Shown: positions 1 to 11,343, numbered from the stretch's first letter. The stretch: 64,000 bases of DNA from Marasmius tenuissimus (GCA_029532415.1 JAQOTA010000046.1:1736001-1800000); one strand, 5' to 3'. The notes: generated from the sequence alone by a model not told the origin. Made by a program: numbers and translations.

Positions 1-988
1 AAGTTGGATTGGGAGTGAAGACTTCTCGGATTGGATACTCACCAGGGCGAATCCCTTGCGCGACGTCGCGTTGATAGTCAGGGACCCGGCCGCGATCGTG
101 TCTAAAGAGTAACTTGACTGAAACGATTTGCTACTGGTCCTTGCAGCGGACTCCCAAAACACTCACTCGTATCCGGTGCTACAGCATCGTCTTCGACTCT
201 CAAGGCCGTTCAAGAGGCCCAGACGAATTCCTTGGCTATTGATTGAACCGTGATACGGAAGGGTCGTACGAAGCGACTGTATGACTCGAAATTCTAGTCA
301 GAAATGGCTAGCTTGCACTCAAATATGCCTTTTCGAAGGCTATATAGTCTAGAGACGAGCCCCTTAGTAGGCATAGGTGCATATTCGATTGGTTTGTACC
401 CTTTTTTGGACACAGTGCCAGGCCTGGGTTCAATGGAGATTTGAAGCTTTCGAGTTAGCATAGCCAGAACAATGTTACGATCGACGCGTTGATTTGAGTA
501 GTCGGAGCTCAACAATTGTTGCTCGCGAGAAAGATGAAGAAAACGACGTGTTCTGTGGCCTTTCTCGAGGATCATGATTCATACGCGGATGCACCTGGTT
601 GTTGAGGTAAATTGAGGCGTGAGAACTCCGCTTTAGCATGACATCCGCGGCGGACCGGGACAAACAAAATTCAATCTTTCACTACAACCACTGTCGTTGC
701 TATCTTCCCTCGTTTTGCCTTTCTCGCTACTTCCTCTCAAGACTCGCCGAGATGAGAAAGATGGATTGCTTGGCGTCTCACAACACGGTCTCGTTGTCAG
801 GATGACCTTACAACTCCAAAGTTTGAACATATCGTTCCAGCGTCTGGAACTTGAAGTCATCTGGCTGCATCGGAGGTTGATTAGGACAAGGATCGTATAA
901 AACCTACGGTGCGTCTTCTCTGGCTTCCTTAGAATCTTTCTCTTGCTCAGTGTTCTTATTCATCGATAACTCAGAACTCTTCATCAGA
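1..988. other. No recognised gene
   Basis: Short open frames exist on both strands, the longest about 93 codons on the minus strand at 294-575. None shows a domain I recognise, and none extends through plausible splice sites into a longer protein. The last 100 bases are the likely promoter and 5' leader of the secreted-protein gene that follows. Confidence 0.5.
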
Positions 989-1679
989 ATGCGCTTCATC
1001 TCTGCCAAATTCATCCCACTGCTCTTGCTGGTCGTGACTAGTGTCCAGGCTGCAAATGCAAATGCTACTGATACTGTACGTGCTCTTTCTACGCGTGCTG
1101 ATGCGTGACAGAGCCGAGCTTCGTGCTAAAATACCATTTGACTAGTCCACCACCGCAGTCGCTGAAAAAGCCGACGAAACGAAGGACATCAACGGTGGCT
1201 ACGACCATGGTGGTTATGGGGGTTACAATGATAACCAAGATGGTGGCTACGACGATGGAAAGGACAATGACTACGACGACTACGATGGTGAAGATGACGA
1301 CTACGATGGTGAAGATGACGGCTACGATGATGACAAGGACGATGAATATGACGACGGGGAAGATATCAACAAGCGCGAAGTACAAGGCTACCGTGGCGGC
1401 TACGGAAATCGCTATGGTGGACATGGCGGGCGCTACGGTGGACACTGTGGGGGCCGTGGGGGATATGGTGTTCGCACAGGATACGGATACGGTCACCGCT
1501 CTGGCGGCTACGGTCATTACAAGCGTGCTGAACAGGGCTTCCGTGGTGGTCATGGACGTGGAGGGTACGGCGGTCGTGGCAGATATGGGCACGGCGGTTA
1601 TGGTGGATATGGACACGGAAGATACGGTGGTTATGGTGGCTACGGACGCCATGGAGGGTATGGAGGATATGGTTATTGA
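989..1679 (+). CDS. Secreted Gly/Tyr-rich protein with acidic pro-region and Kex2-type sites
   Basis: Two exons, 989-1075 and 1146-1679, give about 206 residues. Residues 1-21 are a clear signal peptide (MRFISAKF followed by a Leu/Val core and ending VQA). Exon 2 starts with a very acidic Asp/Tyr/Gly region of repeated DDYDGED-type units. A Lys-Arg pair (DINKR) marks the change to a strongly basic Gly/Tyr/Arg/His region of repeated GGYGG and GRYGGH units. A second Lys-Arg (HYKRAEQ) lies inside the basic half. Dibasic KR is the cleavage site of the Golgi protease Kex2, so I infer the acidic part is a pro-segment and the basic Gly-rich part is released outside the cell. Such composition is known in wall-associated, adhesive or antimicrobial Gly-rich peptides, but no specific family is recognised. 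The intron is GT..AG with acceptor TTGACTAG. Confidence 0.8.
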
Positions 1680-2762
1680 ACGGAAGTTCGAGAATCTATG
1701 AGCTTGCTCATGTAACAGTATAATCATGACTCGCTGTGATATTGGTTGGTATTCCTGTGTAATGGAATGAATTGTGTACAGTATGTTTTGCTCTTCCAGC
1801 AGTGCTACCAGAAATACAGTGTTGGTAACTTGGAACAAGGTCTGACCCAATCATTTGATCGACTTGAACTACTCATGGCTATTGATAGTATCCTGTAGCG
1901 CCGCGATGCTGAGAGTTTTGAATGCCTATGTAGCAAATTCCAATACATGGGGGGTCTCGACTTCATGGGATCTGGGTACGCGTGAAGCTTGCTTGAAAAG
2001 TGGTAAAGTAGCGAAGGCTGGGTCGGTTAATCCGGCCCGAGACATTCGATGGGCTCGGCGGGTCACGACGGTGATGATGCTCTCGCTTCTTCTTCCACCA
2101 CCAATTCAAGGACTTGTGAAGAAAACTCGAGACAGAGTTCCCGATTTACCTTTTCGCACTTTCGTCTGTGGACCACGCAATCTGATCGCTAAAAGCATTT
2201 CGCTGAGTCAATCCGAATCTCTCGCTGGCTCCTTCAAGTTCTGCAGGCCTTGCTCGATTCTAACGATTGTATGGTCCTCACTCTCTTCCTTGTCCCAGCG
2301 TGGCTATGTGGGCTCGTGAACGGTTGGATGCGAGGATATATTCAGTGGCAGTACGAGATCCACGAGGAAATCACAGCTGCCAACCTCCCAGACAAATGGA
2401 CGTGCTAGAACAATAGCTCGACGGGGCAGTGCTAACGGCTAATATGATTGAGGGACGAGATGGTCAGAGATGGTCAGAGATGTCGAGAGTTCCGGTTTGC
2501 TCATCACTGAGTGAGTACATATAGACGCGAAACAAGCTGGCCACAGCTTCCAGCCGCCTAGTTCTCGCCGTGACTAATCACTGGCACCTTTCATTTCACC
2601 CATACCAGCTTTGGCACCACTGAATGCCGCACTAAACTTGTCAGTTCTCCAATATAACGGAATGTAATGCAGAGATTGATTGCCCCTGTCAGACAACTGT
2701 CCATGTTAGCGTTGGGTCAGTTAGTTGGACACGAGGCTTGCTAAACCCTATTTGTGGTGACA
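1680..2762. other. Intergenic, no recognised gene
   Basis: A 154-codon plus-strand frame at 1855-2319 has no recognisable domain. A short perfect tandem repeat of GATGGTCAGA lies near 2459-2480. The final 300 bases share blocks with the region upstream of the decayed P450 copy (for example a GCGAAACAAGC segment), so this is the P450 promoter. Confidence 0.5.
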
Positions 2763-2768
2763 TATAAA
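2763..2768 (+). promoter_or_regulatory. TATA box of P450 gene
   Basis: TATAAA lies 48 bp upstream of the P450 start codon, a usual fungal distance including a short leader. Confidence 0.5.
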
Positions 2769-2815
2769 CGACGACTCGTGTCTTATCAATAATCAACACA
2801 GCGACGTTCCTCAGT

Positions 2816-5206
2816 ATGTCGATTCTTGGAGAATGGATCTTTGAGCTTCTTCCACCGACTATCTCTACTTCTACTCACTCATATGTTATCTATGTCTCTT
2901 CCTTCGTGCTCACCTTTGCATTGGCATTTTATATCAGTCGATGGCTGCCAGGGCGCGGAATTTACAAGAATTTGCCGTTACCTCCAGGACCGAGAGGACT
3001 ACCGATTGTGGGGAACCTACTGGTAAGTGATACCTTCCGAACATCAGTCCAAGGCGGGCGACACCTCTTATCATAGGATATCCCGACAAGCTTTCCTGCA
3101 CAAAACTTCGAGAAGATGGGAAAAGAGTTGGGTAAACCGGAATTCTCTGATCAGTTTACTTGTCTTCACATCATTGACTCTCATTCCATCCGTGTTCTTG
3201 AATACGCAAGGATCCGACATTTTGTATCTCAATGCTGCGGGAACCAATCTCGTTGTCCTCAACTCTCATCAAGCATGCTGCGATCTTCTTGAAAGGCGGT
3301 CCGGAATCTATTCGAGCAGGTCAGATAACTATAGCTGTTCAGTACTTCACAGTCAAGCTCACCTTACAAACTCCAAACAGGCCACTACTCCCAATGTTAC
3401 ACGACATGTGGGTCTCACTCCGAAGTATTTCTTGACGTACTAACAAGTCTGACATCATGATTTCAGAGTCGGATGGAATAAGGATTTCATCCTTCTTCCT
3501 TACGGCCACTTATGGAAGACTTGTCGGAGGCTGTTCCATCAAGGTATGCCAGAGCGACATCCTCTTGGTTTAGTTGTTCCAACGACACTCTACGTCTGCG
3601 TTCTCTAGAATTTCCTCTGAACGACTCGTCTCAACACGAGTCCCGGGTACTTCGAGTCAGCCGTGCTTTACTCAGAGACCTCTTATCAGATCCTGAGACC
3701 TACCGGGATCATCTACGCCAGTGAGTTAGCTTCTCTTTTTGGCGCATCTCTCTCCGTATGCTCTCGGAACGATGCCAATAACGCCCCGTCTCTAGGATGA
3801 CGGGGACTCTACTCATTCTATTGACATATGGTCTCGATGTGAAAGGTCCAAATGACCCAGTCGTCAGGAGCGCTGAACGAGCAATAGAAGTGGCCAATCA
3901 TGCTGCAACTCCAGGCATGTTCATGGTGGTATGCCTCCTCGCATCTGGCATTTTTGCTTCTGGAACTTATTTGCACTCACGCAGGACGTTCTCCCGATCC
4001 TGAAATATGTTCCGGCATGGTTTCCTGGTGCTGGATTTAAGAGGAAAGCCAGAGAATGGAATGGGATATACGCCGAGATGAACACTTTGCCTTTCGGAAT
4101 CGCTAAGAAGCAGATGGTGCGTCTCGTTCGAGCTCCGGGCAAAACCAGATGCTTACGCTCACGCGGTCTTTTCATCAAGGAAAACGGAGCGGCCCCTCCC
4201 TCGTTCGTTTCGAATCGGCTTATGAAGTTATATGAAGGTTCCAACGAATGCGGGTATACGGAACAAGAAGTTATGAATACAGCCGGTTCCATGTACTCAG
4301 GTACAGTCAGTAGCTGTTTCTGACTTCCTCCGTTTTTTGAAATTACTTGTTTTGCTCTTATACGCATAGCCGGTACCGACACCAGCCGGACAGCTCTCAT
4401 CAGCTTCATACTCGCGATGACCTTGTTCCCCGAAACACAGCGCAGAGCTCAAGCTGAGATCGACCGTGTGGTGGGGGTGAGGCGATTGCCAGAGTTTCGG
4501 GACCGGGAATCGTTGGTTTATGTGGAGGCAGTCTTGCGGGAGGTGCAGAGGTGGCAGCCCGTTGCCCCTGTTGCGGTGGCCCATTACATCCATGTGGAGG
4601 ATCAATATCGCGGTTATAGAATTCCGAAGGATTCAACTGTTATAGGGAACTCCTGGTGAGTTGTACGCTCTCGTTGCTCTAGACCATGACGAAGTTGTCT
4701 GACTATCTCATCTACCCAGGGCGATTCTGCACGATGAGGAGATGTATCCTGATCCGTACGCGTTCAAACCCGAGAGATGGATTAAGGATGGGAAGATCGA
4801 CTCCGCGATCAGAGATATCACCTCTGGGTTTGGGTTTGGACGACGGTAAGTTTGGTCGTTTCGTGGGTTGTATAGGGTTCTTATCAAAACTCGGCTCGAT
4901 CATAGTATCTGTCCTGGACGTCATCTCGCGATGTCTATGATATACATCTCAGCCGCAAGTATACTCGCTGCGTTTGACATTTCGAAAGCGGTTGATGAAA
5001 ACGGGGCGGAAATTGAACCAAGGGCGGAGTATACTGGTACCGTTCAAAAGTCAGTAGTTTTTCAGCCCCATAATCCCTCGTACTTTTCTTCCCAGCTGAC
5101 AAGTATTACCTCTAGCATTCCGCTTCCATTCAAGTGTGGTATCAAACCCCGATCTGAGATGCATGGGAAGTTGATAATGGACGCCTACGAGCAAGAGTTT
5201 CATTGA
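2816..5206 (+). CDS. Cytochrome P450 monooxygenase
   Basis: A heme-thiolate monooxygenase that would insert oxygen into a small hydrophobic substrate at the ER membrane, using a P450 reductase. The N-terminus has a membrane anchor ([18 protein letters not shown]) and the proline hinge [13 protein letters not shown]. After splicing about ten short introns I read the C-helix [10 protein letters not shown], the I-helix AGTDTS, the K-helix ExxR in [17 protein letters not shown], and the heme loop FGFGRRICPGRH with the cysteine ligand. The protein ends at DAYEQEFH, about 500 residues, normal for the family, with no lesion seen. It resembles the large fungal group often annotated as O-methylsterigmatocystin oxidoreductase-like, but the substrate cannot be told. 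A decayed paralogue lies at 8330-9308. An aldo/keto reductase is convergent just downstream. Confidence 0.93.
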
Positions 5207-5514
5207 ATTTGGGGAATCACTGATGTAGTAATACCTGGTAGCTCGATGGATAGAACTGTATGATGCATTTCTGTTCCTTGCAAGTCCACGTCTAGGTGGG
5301 CTAATGAAATTTTAATGACTCAAACAGCAAAAAAATGAAGTCTGACTACACGGAGTCGTTACTCGTACTCACCAAGGCAAGCCGATCAAAGATTCAAGGT
5401 AGAGCTGAGTGTAGTTGAGCAAGGCAAGAGTAGAACGGCGGAACGAAAGACTCGAGACGAAGGTATTCAGAGCTTGATATATGGAGGTGTTCACTGGACT
5501 TAGCTCTTAACTAA
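5207..5514. other. Short spacer, P450 3' side
   Basis: No gene seen. The start of this spacer is partly similar to the 3' flank of the decayed P450 copy (for example a GGCTAATGAA block). Confidence 0.5.
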
Positions 5515-5562
5515 TTGGTACTTGCCACTTTCGGCGAATGCCGAACACTTTTCGCACCATGT
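5515..5562 (-). repeat. Conserved block with hairpin, downstream of AKR copy 1
   Basis: Read on the minus strand this 48-bp block matches 26992-27041 on the plus strand at about nine bases in ten. It includes the inverted repeat TTCGGCATTCGCCGAA. Each block lies about 110 bp beyond the stop codon of an AKR copy, so it was duplicated with the gene or is a shared 3' signal. Confidence 0.75.
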
Positions 5563-5669
5563 GGCGAGTTTCTCGTCCTGAAATCGTTCATAGATCAAGC
5601 CCTATCCCATAATCATTTGGAATGATTGTATACACAGGTAAATAGTTACATCTCGAGTCGAGTTAAGCT

Positions 5670-7035
5670 CTACGAGTGGCCCTGTACGGGCACTGGGGCG
5701 TATCTGAGAGGAAAAGAGCATCAGCTCAAGCGTGTCGGACAGGAACAAAGACAATTCACGTACGATTCTTCAAGATACTTCGCTTCATCGTTGGTCAACA
5801 CTAAGTCTTCTGAGACAATATTCTCCTCGAGCCTCTTCAGCGAAGCCGTCCCAATGATTGGGCTGGTCACCTTGAGCGCGAGCCATGCCAAAGCTACTTT
5901 CGCCATGGATACCCCTCGTTTCTTGGCAATTTCCTCCACTCGCCGGATGATTGTCTCATCAGCTTCCGAAAATTTGTACTCCCAGGCCGTTCCTTTGAAG
6001 TAGGCCAAGCGGGGTGGGACACCACTGTCGAATGGACGACTGAGGACGCCGGACTTCAGGGGACTCCAAGGGATGACTCCGATCCCGTGGAACTTACAGT
6101 ACGGGAGCATTTCACGTTCCTGCCGTCGCGGGAAGAGATTTCAATGAGTTCATACTCAAGGTCTTGTTGGAGAAAGATTGAAACGTACCTCCTCCCTGTA
6201 CAGCAATGAATACTCGTTCTGCATGCTCACAAACCGAGTCCATCCATTCCTGCTCGCGACCTCGTTCAGGTGAGCGAACTGCCACGTCCGCATCGAACTC
6301 GCTCCGATATACCTGACCTTGCCGCTTTGCACCAAGTCGTGTAGAGCTTTCATCGTTTCTTCAGCCGGGGTTTCTGGGTCGAATCGATGGATCTGATACA
6401 GGTCGATGTAGGTTGTCTGTAGTCTCTCGAGTGATGCTTCGACTGCATTGAATATTGCAGCACGAGAGAGGCCGCTTTGGTTGACGTATTCCCGTTGGTT
6501 GTAAAATTCGGGCGGTGCGGTAGGCGTGAAGACCTTTGGATCTGAAGAAACGAGGCCGTAACATTTGGTGGCAATGATGAATTGGTTACGAGGGATGTTG
6601 TACTGGGGAGCGAGGATGTATTGAGCTACCGAGTTGATGATCGAGTATAATGCGGGGGCTCACTTTCTTCAAGAACTTCCCAACAATTCTCTCTGATTCG
6701 CCATTGGAGTAGTTGTTCGAGGTATCAATTGTGTTGATTCCTTGGTCCCAGGCAGCTTTGAGAACTTCTAGAGATTGCTCTTCGCCTCCAACCCAGCCCT
6801 GAAGGAGAATCACGGTTCGTAAGCAAAATTTCCAGATAATAGACAGGTGAAAATATCGTACCTGCCACTCTGGATTACCGAAGCTCATTGCTCCCAACTA
6901 AAAAACATGCGTAAACCTGTGTTCGAGAGACGACTGCAGAGGGTCATGAGGACTGACTATAGGGACCGATACTTTGAGACCAGACGATCCCAGTCGGCGG
7001 TAGTAGACTTGCTGTTTGGTTTCAGGGGCTGACAT
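5670..7035 (-). CDS. Aldo/keto reductase, copy 1
   Basis: An NADPH-dependent reductase of the AKR superfamily, related to fungal aryl-alcohol dehydrogenases and Kv-beta/YajO-type proteins. It would reduce an aldehyde or ketone in the cytosol. The N-terminus is [20 protein letters not shown]. The catalytic tetrad is visible as Asp and Tyr in [10 protein letters not shown], Lys in ATKCYG and His in QIHRFD. The TIM barrel continues through [14 protein letters not shown] and SMQNEYSLL to the cofactor motif [15 protein letters not shown]. The last exon, after an intron starting GTACGTGAAT, adds [10 protein letters not shown] and sets the stop at 5670. No lesion is seen. The gene is nearly the same as the copy at 25530-26886, in the opposite direction, and both flanks are conserved. 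It sits between the intact and the decayed P450. Confidence 0.93.
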
Positions 7036-7280
7036 GTCTTGTGAAAGGATGTGAGTGGTGTGTTTGTGTGCGCTCTTCCTCACTGAAACTCACTCTTATA
7101 TATGGAAAGGATGATTACCGATAGCCTCGGACGCGTTCCGAGCCACAGCTGACCACGCGCCCAAGGTCCCGTTCTCCAGTAATTCAGGTGAGGTCACAGT
7201 ACGGATTTCATCCTTGCTTGTTATTGCACTCGGTAACTCATCCGAGTAAAGCTTTGATTGCTATGCATGGAGGTGTTAGA
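7036..7280 (-). promoter_or_regulatory. AKR copy 1 promoter, conserved with copy 2
   Basis: TATATAAG (minus strand, 7095-7102) lies 60 bp before the start codon, exactly as in copy 2. Farther out, both promoters share CTCGGAACGCG, then GGATGAARTCCGTACT, then CTCGGATGARYTACCGA. The first is near-palindromic in this copy (TCGGAACGCGTCCGA), which suggests a dimeric factor. These blocks are read directly; their function is inferred. Confidence 0.6.
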
Positions 7281-8329
7281 TGGATTTTAAGCAGGACATC
7301 GAGGCCCCACATACTCACCGCCGACCGGTATGTCAACGTGTTTTACTCAACTGAACGGAACACGTACCTTTCCTGCCGCCTACGACCACCAATGGCCATC
7401 TTCTCGGCAAGATTCTAAGCATTTAGATCAATCACCTCAGGCCTAACGCTTTTCGATCAGATTACTCGTATAACGAAGGTCTGCTGGGCACAATATCCTT
7501 GCTCTGGCACCCTCGATGTTGGCAGTGAGCTTGGGAGTGCGGGACGACTTTCGCATCACAATGCCTGAAAGTAGAAAGGTTAGCCGGTATATCGCGTAGA
7601 GATCTCTATATGAGACTCTTGACTGGCTGAAAGCTTGCCAGAGGTTCAGAGCGAAGGCGAGACAGAAATGAGTGAACGGGGTGCGATGGTGGTCGGGACT
7701 CGGTTGCCAATGGTCCGGTTCGCCGGACGGAGCACGTGGTTTTGCCTGTATTTGACGCCTTTTGATTGCCTTTTGACGCTGATTGACTTGAAACCGTTAA
7801 GCGCTCGCCGCTCTCCCACCACCAGCGTCCACCAACGGCGACCTCAGCTTTGAACAGAAAGCTCCAAGCTACAGCATCATTTTTTGCTGGCGGTTTTACA
7901 AGAGCTTGGAGGTTTTTAGCTTGTCTTACCAAATGTTAATTCTTTGACAACGGTATGTCGCTCGTTCTTGAACCTTGCTGTCTTGTCTCGAAATATTGGT
8001 AGCCAAGGATACAATAGGGATATACGGTCCTACGGTCAGTGAGACGTCGATATTTCCGAGCTGCTCAGTCATCAGTGAGTACAGATCCTCTTCAAGCGAA
8101 ACAAGCCAATCACAGTCACATCTATCTTCCAACCACCGGGATTCAATTCGATGTTCAGTGCAGGCACCCAAACGCAGAACACCTGTGCGAAATTTACTAT
8201 CTTTGTCAGTATCGGGTTAACCAGATCCACGAACAGGCGCGAGGTCTGCGACGATTTGTTGGCAACACCATAGACGAGCGACGATCCGCGTATGAGTTTT
8301 CCAGATTGACGCAGCGCAACCCCTCCGGA
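7281..8329. other. Intergenic, no recognised gene
   Basis: No domain seen in the open frames on either strand. The last 280 bp resemble the region upstream of the intact P450 in short blocks and are the old promoter of the decayed copy. Confidence 0.5.
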
Positions 8330-9308
8330 ATGTCGAGTCCCGAAAGGAGATTCCTCGAACTGCTCCCATCGTCCATGTTTACCTCAGCCTTCAAACACTC
8401 CTATGCTATCTATATCTCGTCTTCGTCTCTGCATTGGGATACTATCTGAGTCGGTGGTCGTCAGGGCGCGGGGGAATTGATACCACATCCACGATCCTCT
8501 TCAGCTTTAACTCGTCATGACCCTGCTTTCCGAAGCTCAACGCAAAGCCCAAGCTGAAATCGACTGTGCCCGGTGCCGCTGGACAAGGGAGACTACCGGA
8601 GTTCCGGGACGGGGGGTTGATGAACTATGGGTAAGCAATGTTGCTAGAAGTGCAAAGATGGCAACTTGCTGCGCCTGTCAGGGTACCACGTTACATTCGC
8701 GTCAAAGATGAGTATCGAGGGTATAGAATCCCGGAGGATCTAAATGTCATCGGGAATATCTAGTGAGCTTTTGCTACTCTCTTGCCGCCCGGTCGGAGTT
8801 GACTGGCCGTCTCATCCAAAATGTAGGGCAATCCTTCACGACGAGGAAATGTATCCTGATCCGTACGCGTTCAAACATGAGAGATGGATCAAGGATGGGA
8901 AGATCAATCCTGCGGTCCGAGATATCACCTCTGGGTTTGGTTTTGGACGACGGTGAGTTGGGTCGGATGTCATACAGTGTGCTGATTATTATAAAACTCA
9001 ACTCGATCATAGTATCTGTCCCGGACGTCATCTAGTGATGTCTACGATGTACATCTCAGCCGCAAGTATACTCGCTGCCTTCAACATTTCGGAAGCGGTG
9101 GACGAGCACGGGGCGTCGATTGAACCAAGGGAGGAATGTATCAGTAACATCCTGAAGTAAGTCGTTGGTTGACCCTTCCGAGTGCCTTTTCCTTTCGGTG
9201 ACAAGGGTCGCCTGCAGCCGTCTACTTCCCTTCAAGTGCAACATCAAACCCAGGTCCGAGATGTATAAGAAGTTGGTAATGGAAGCCTTTGAACAAGAGT
9301 TTCATTGA
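8330..9308 (+). pseudogene. Decayed cytochrome P450 with large internal deletion
   Basis: A broken copy of the P450 at 2816-5206. The membrane anchor is recognisable (FLELLPSSMF, HSYAIYI), but the frame then shifts, and the helix continues as LGYYLSRWSSGRG in another frame. At that point the sequence jumps directly to the I-helix (DTTSTILFSF, then MTLLSEAQRKAQAEID). The region coding for the proline hinge through helix H, about 1.4 kb in the intact gene, is missing. The junction lies at a GGCGCGG stretch present at the corresponding place in the intact copy. Farther on, the PDPYAFKHERW segment, FGFGRR, the split CPGRH heme motif and the C-terminus ending EQEFH remain, with extra frame breaks between 8560 and 8760. 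No full-length P450 can be made from this locus. Confidence 0.88.
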
Positions 9309-10254
9309 GTACGAGGGGAAGACATGGAAGCAGGAACGAGAGTAGGAATGAAGCCTGATACTAGCTCGGCACATATCACCGTATGGTCTCCTTTTCGTTG
9401 TAATTCCACGTAACAAGGCTAATGAATTTCGAATGACCTGAAGGGTACAAAGCTCGTTACATCACGCAGCAAACACTGTTGATTCACTTTCCAAAAGCGG
9501 CTTTTTGTACTTTGCAGACGCCTTTACACCCGAGTATAACGTTCTAGAATCCCGACCCTCGACATTGCATGCCGTCACCGTCAAAACACAGCATGTCAAT
9601 AACCGGGCCTTGGGAAGGTGTCCTCGAGAGCCAGTGACCACACACGTCTAGAAACTAGGACGCTCTGCTCTCGGTCTTACATACAGAGAATGCATTTTGC
9701 TACCCCTGGGCTACTCAAACTTTTCTCAACTTCGGCGGCGCTCGAAGGGAGAATCGAAGAGAATTGGCGCCGATGAAAGCGCCCGCCGGCCCGGGGTCCT
9801 CGCCATGTCAAACCTTACCAAATATCCCATTTCGGCAAACCTTTTATTCCAGGCTTATTGTCTCCTCCCGCCATTGTTCTACTCTTCCCCGTACAATGTG
9901 CTCACGACAAGCCTTGTTATTGTTCTCCTCAGGTATATAACATGGTTCGAGACGGAGTTTACATCCATCAAGCCCAGTGCTTTCATCGATCTCGACGACT
10001 TCAACCGACTTGTCAACTCCTACTCCATCTCTTCGTTTCCTCTTCGCTCTTGAGCTTCTACCTCATCTTTCACGACCCATCTGTAGCTGATTCTCTCTCT
10101 TTTGTGTGAGCCATCTTTTCTGTTCATCGTCTTCCCGTTCCTCATCTTTGTCTCTCTCTCACAGATCTCCGAAAACAACACAACTGCCTCTGACATCTGC
10201 ATACTTTAACCAACACTACCCAACTAATCTTCACAACTCTCATTTCCTGAAATC
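9309..10254. other. Intergenic and pyrimidine-rich leader of next gene
   Basis: No gene recognised. From about 10010 the plus strand is a long C/T-rich tract typical of strongly expressed fungal promoters and leaders. A possible 5' UTR intron runs from GTGTGAGCC near 10104 to CTCTCACAG near 10165. Confidence 0.5.
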
Positions 10255-11343
10255 ATGGCATTCCAATCCTCCAAGACCCTCTTCGAACTTACAAACTTCC
10301 TGACTCGTCCCTTGATGAAGGCCTACCCCTCCGTCACTGTCCTGTTCCACCGACAAATCCTTCAAAAACAGTTGCAGGCCACGTTCTTTAGGACATCGGC
10401 CCCATTCACTTTGTTCCTCTCGCCATACTCCCTCCCGCCTATGCCCATATACACCGCTTGCCTCATGTCGGGTATCAAATGGGCAGACTGGGCTCGTCTT
10501 TTGGCTCCCGAAGGCCAGGGAATAGTTGTCTTTGTGTTGGAGGGCAAGATCCAAGTCAGGTCCCCTAACGGGTCTGAACTCACCACCGTTTGGTCTGAGA
10601 CGTCGAGCATTCCCCGCTCGCAACCACAGGCAAAGGAGGCTACTCCTTCCACCTCGAGACCTTCCCTCTCTTCTCTCTCCCGTGCTCTCGACTCGGTTCG
10701 TTCGAGATCTACCACCACCACTATCAAGTCCCCCAGCAAGGTCCTCACTAAGCCCCTTACGACTGCGGCCATCAGGCCAACTGTTTCCCGCCCTCGTACT
10801 CCATTCCAACGTAAACCCACTCCACTCTCACAGGTCATCATGATCTCTGACAACGAGGACGAAGACGAATGTGATTCAGATTCGGAGTCTGATGCCGGCT
10901 CAGACATCTCCTCTGCCAGCTCCCTCTTCTCGGCGGCCTCATCGAGCGGTTCTGTCACCTCTGTGGCCTCGTCGGCATGCAGCTCCCCCTGCACCTCGCC
11001 TGCGCAATCCAAACCAAGCCTTGACCTGATCCGCACATCTATTACGACCAAAACTATGCCTACGACTATCACGAAACCTAAAGTGTCTCCCATCATGATT
11101 CCTGCACGCCGTGCTCCTGCCCCCGCCTTCATTGTCTCTCGCCCTGACCTCCGCCTCGTCGACCGTACGAAAACTGACGTTACTCGTTACAACTACAAGG
11201 GCGGTCAGACGGCGGTGATGACCGGTGGTGTTATGCTTGGTGCCGCTCACTCGAGAGGTGCTTGCTCGCCTTCAGGTGCGAACAAGGCCTCGAAGAGGAA
11301 CAACAGAAGCGCTGGAGCTTCCCAGAACTGGAGGAGAGCGTGA
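10255..11343 (+). CDS. Intronless Ser/Thr-rich hypothetical protein with SIM-like motif
   Basis: A single 362-codon exon, unusual here because almost all neighbours have many introns. Residues 1-130 are mixed and partly hydrophobic. The middle is rich in Ser, Thr, Pro and Lys and looks disordered. Near residue 198 is VIMISDNEDEDE, a hydrophobic core followed by acids, the form of a SUMO-interacting motif, followed by an acidic Asp/Ser run. The C-terminus contains an ordered-looking segment with VDRTKTDVTRYNYKGGQTAV and MTGGVMLGAA. I believe this last motif recurs in unannotated basidiomycete proteins, but I cannot check it here. The tail is basic (KASKRNNRSA). The function is unknown. A nuclear protein is possible from the SIM-like site and basic tail, but this is inference only. 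Confidence 0.75.
   Translation: MAFQSSKTLFELTNFLTRPLMKAYPSVTVLFHRQILQKQLQATFFRTSAPFTLFLSPYSLPPMPIYTACLMSGIKWADWARLLAPEGQGIVVFVLEGKIQVRSPNGSELTTVWSETSSIPRSQPQAKEATPSTSRPSLSSLSRALDSVRSRSTTTTIKSPSKVLTKPLTTAAIRPTVSRPRTPFQRKPTPLSQVIMISDNEDEDECDSDSESDAGSDISSASSLFSAASSSGSVTSVASSACSSPCTSPAQSKPSLDLIRTSITTKTMPTTITKPKVSPIMIPARRAPAPAFIVSRPDLRLVDRTKTDVTRYNYKGGQTAVMTGGVMLGAAHSRGACSPSGANKASKRNNRSAGASQNWRRA

Noticed and set aside
1089..1850. 253-codon minus-strand open frame
   Set aside because: It is the antisense of the Gly/Tyr/Asp repeats of the secreted-protein gene and codes for a low-complexity Val/Ile/Thr run; an artefact of repeat composition.
1855..2319. 154-codon plus-strand open frame
   Set aside because: No domain, no splice continuity, and unremarkable composition.
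10362..11132. 256-codon minus-strand open frame
   Set aside because: Antisense shadow of the intronless Ser/Thr-rich gene.
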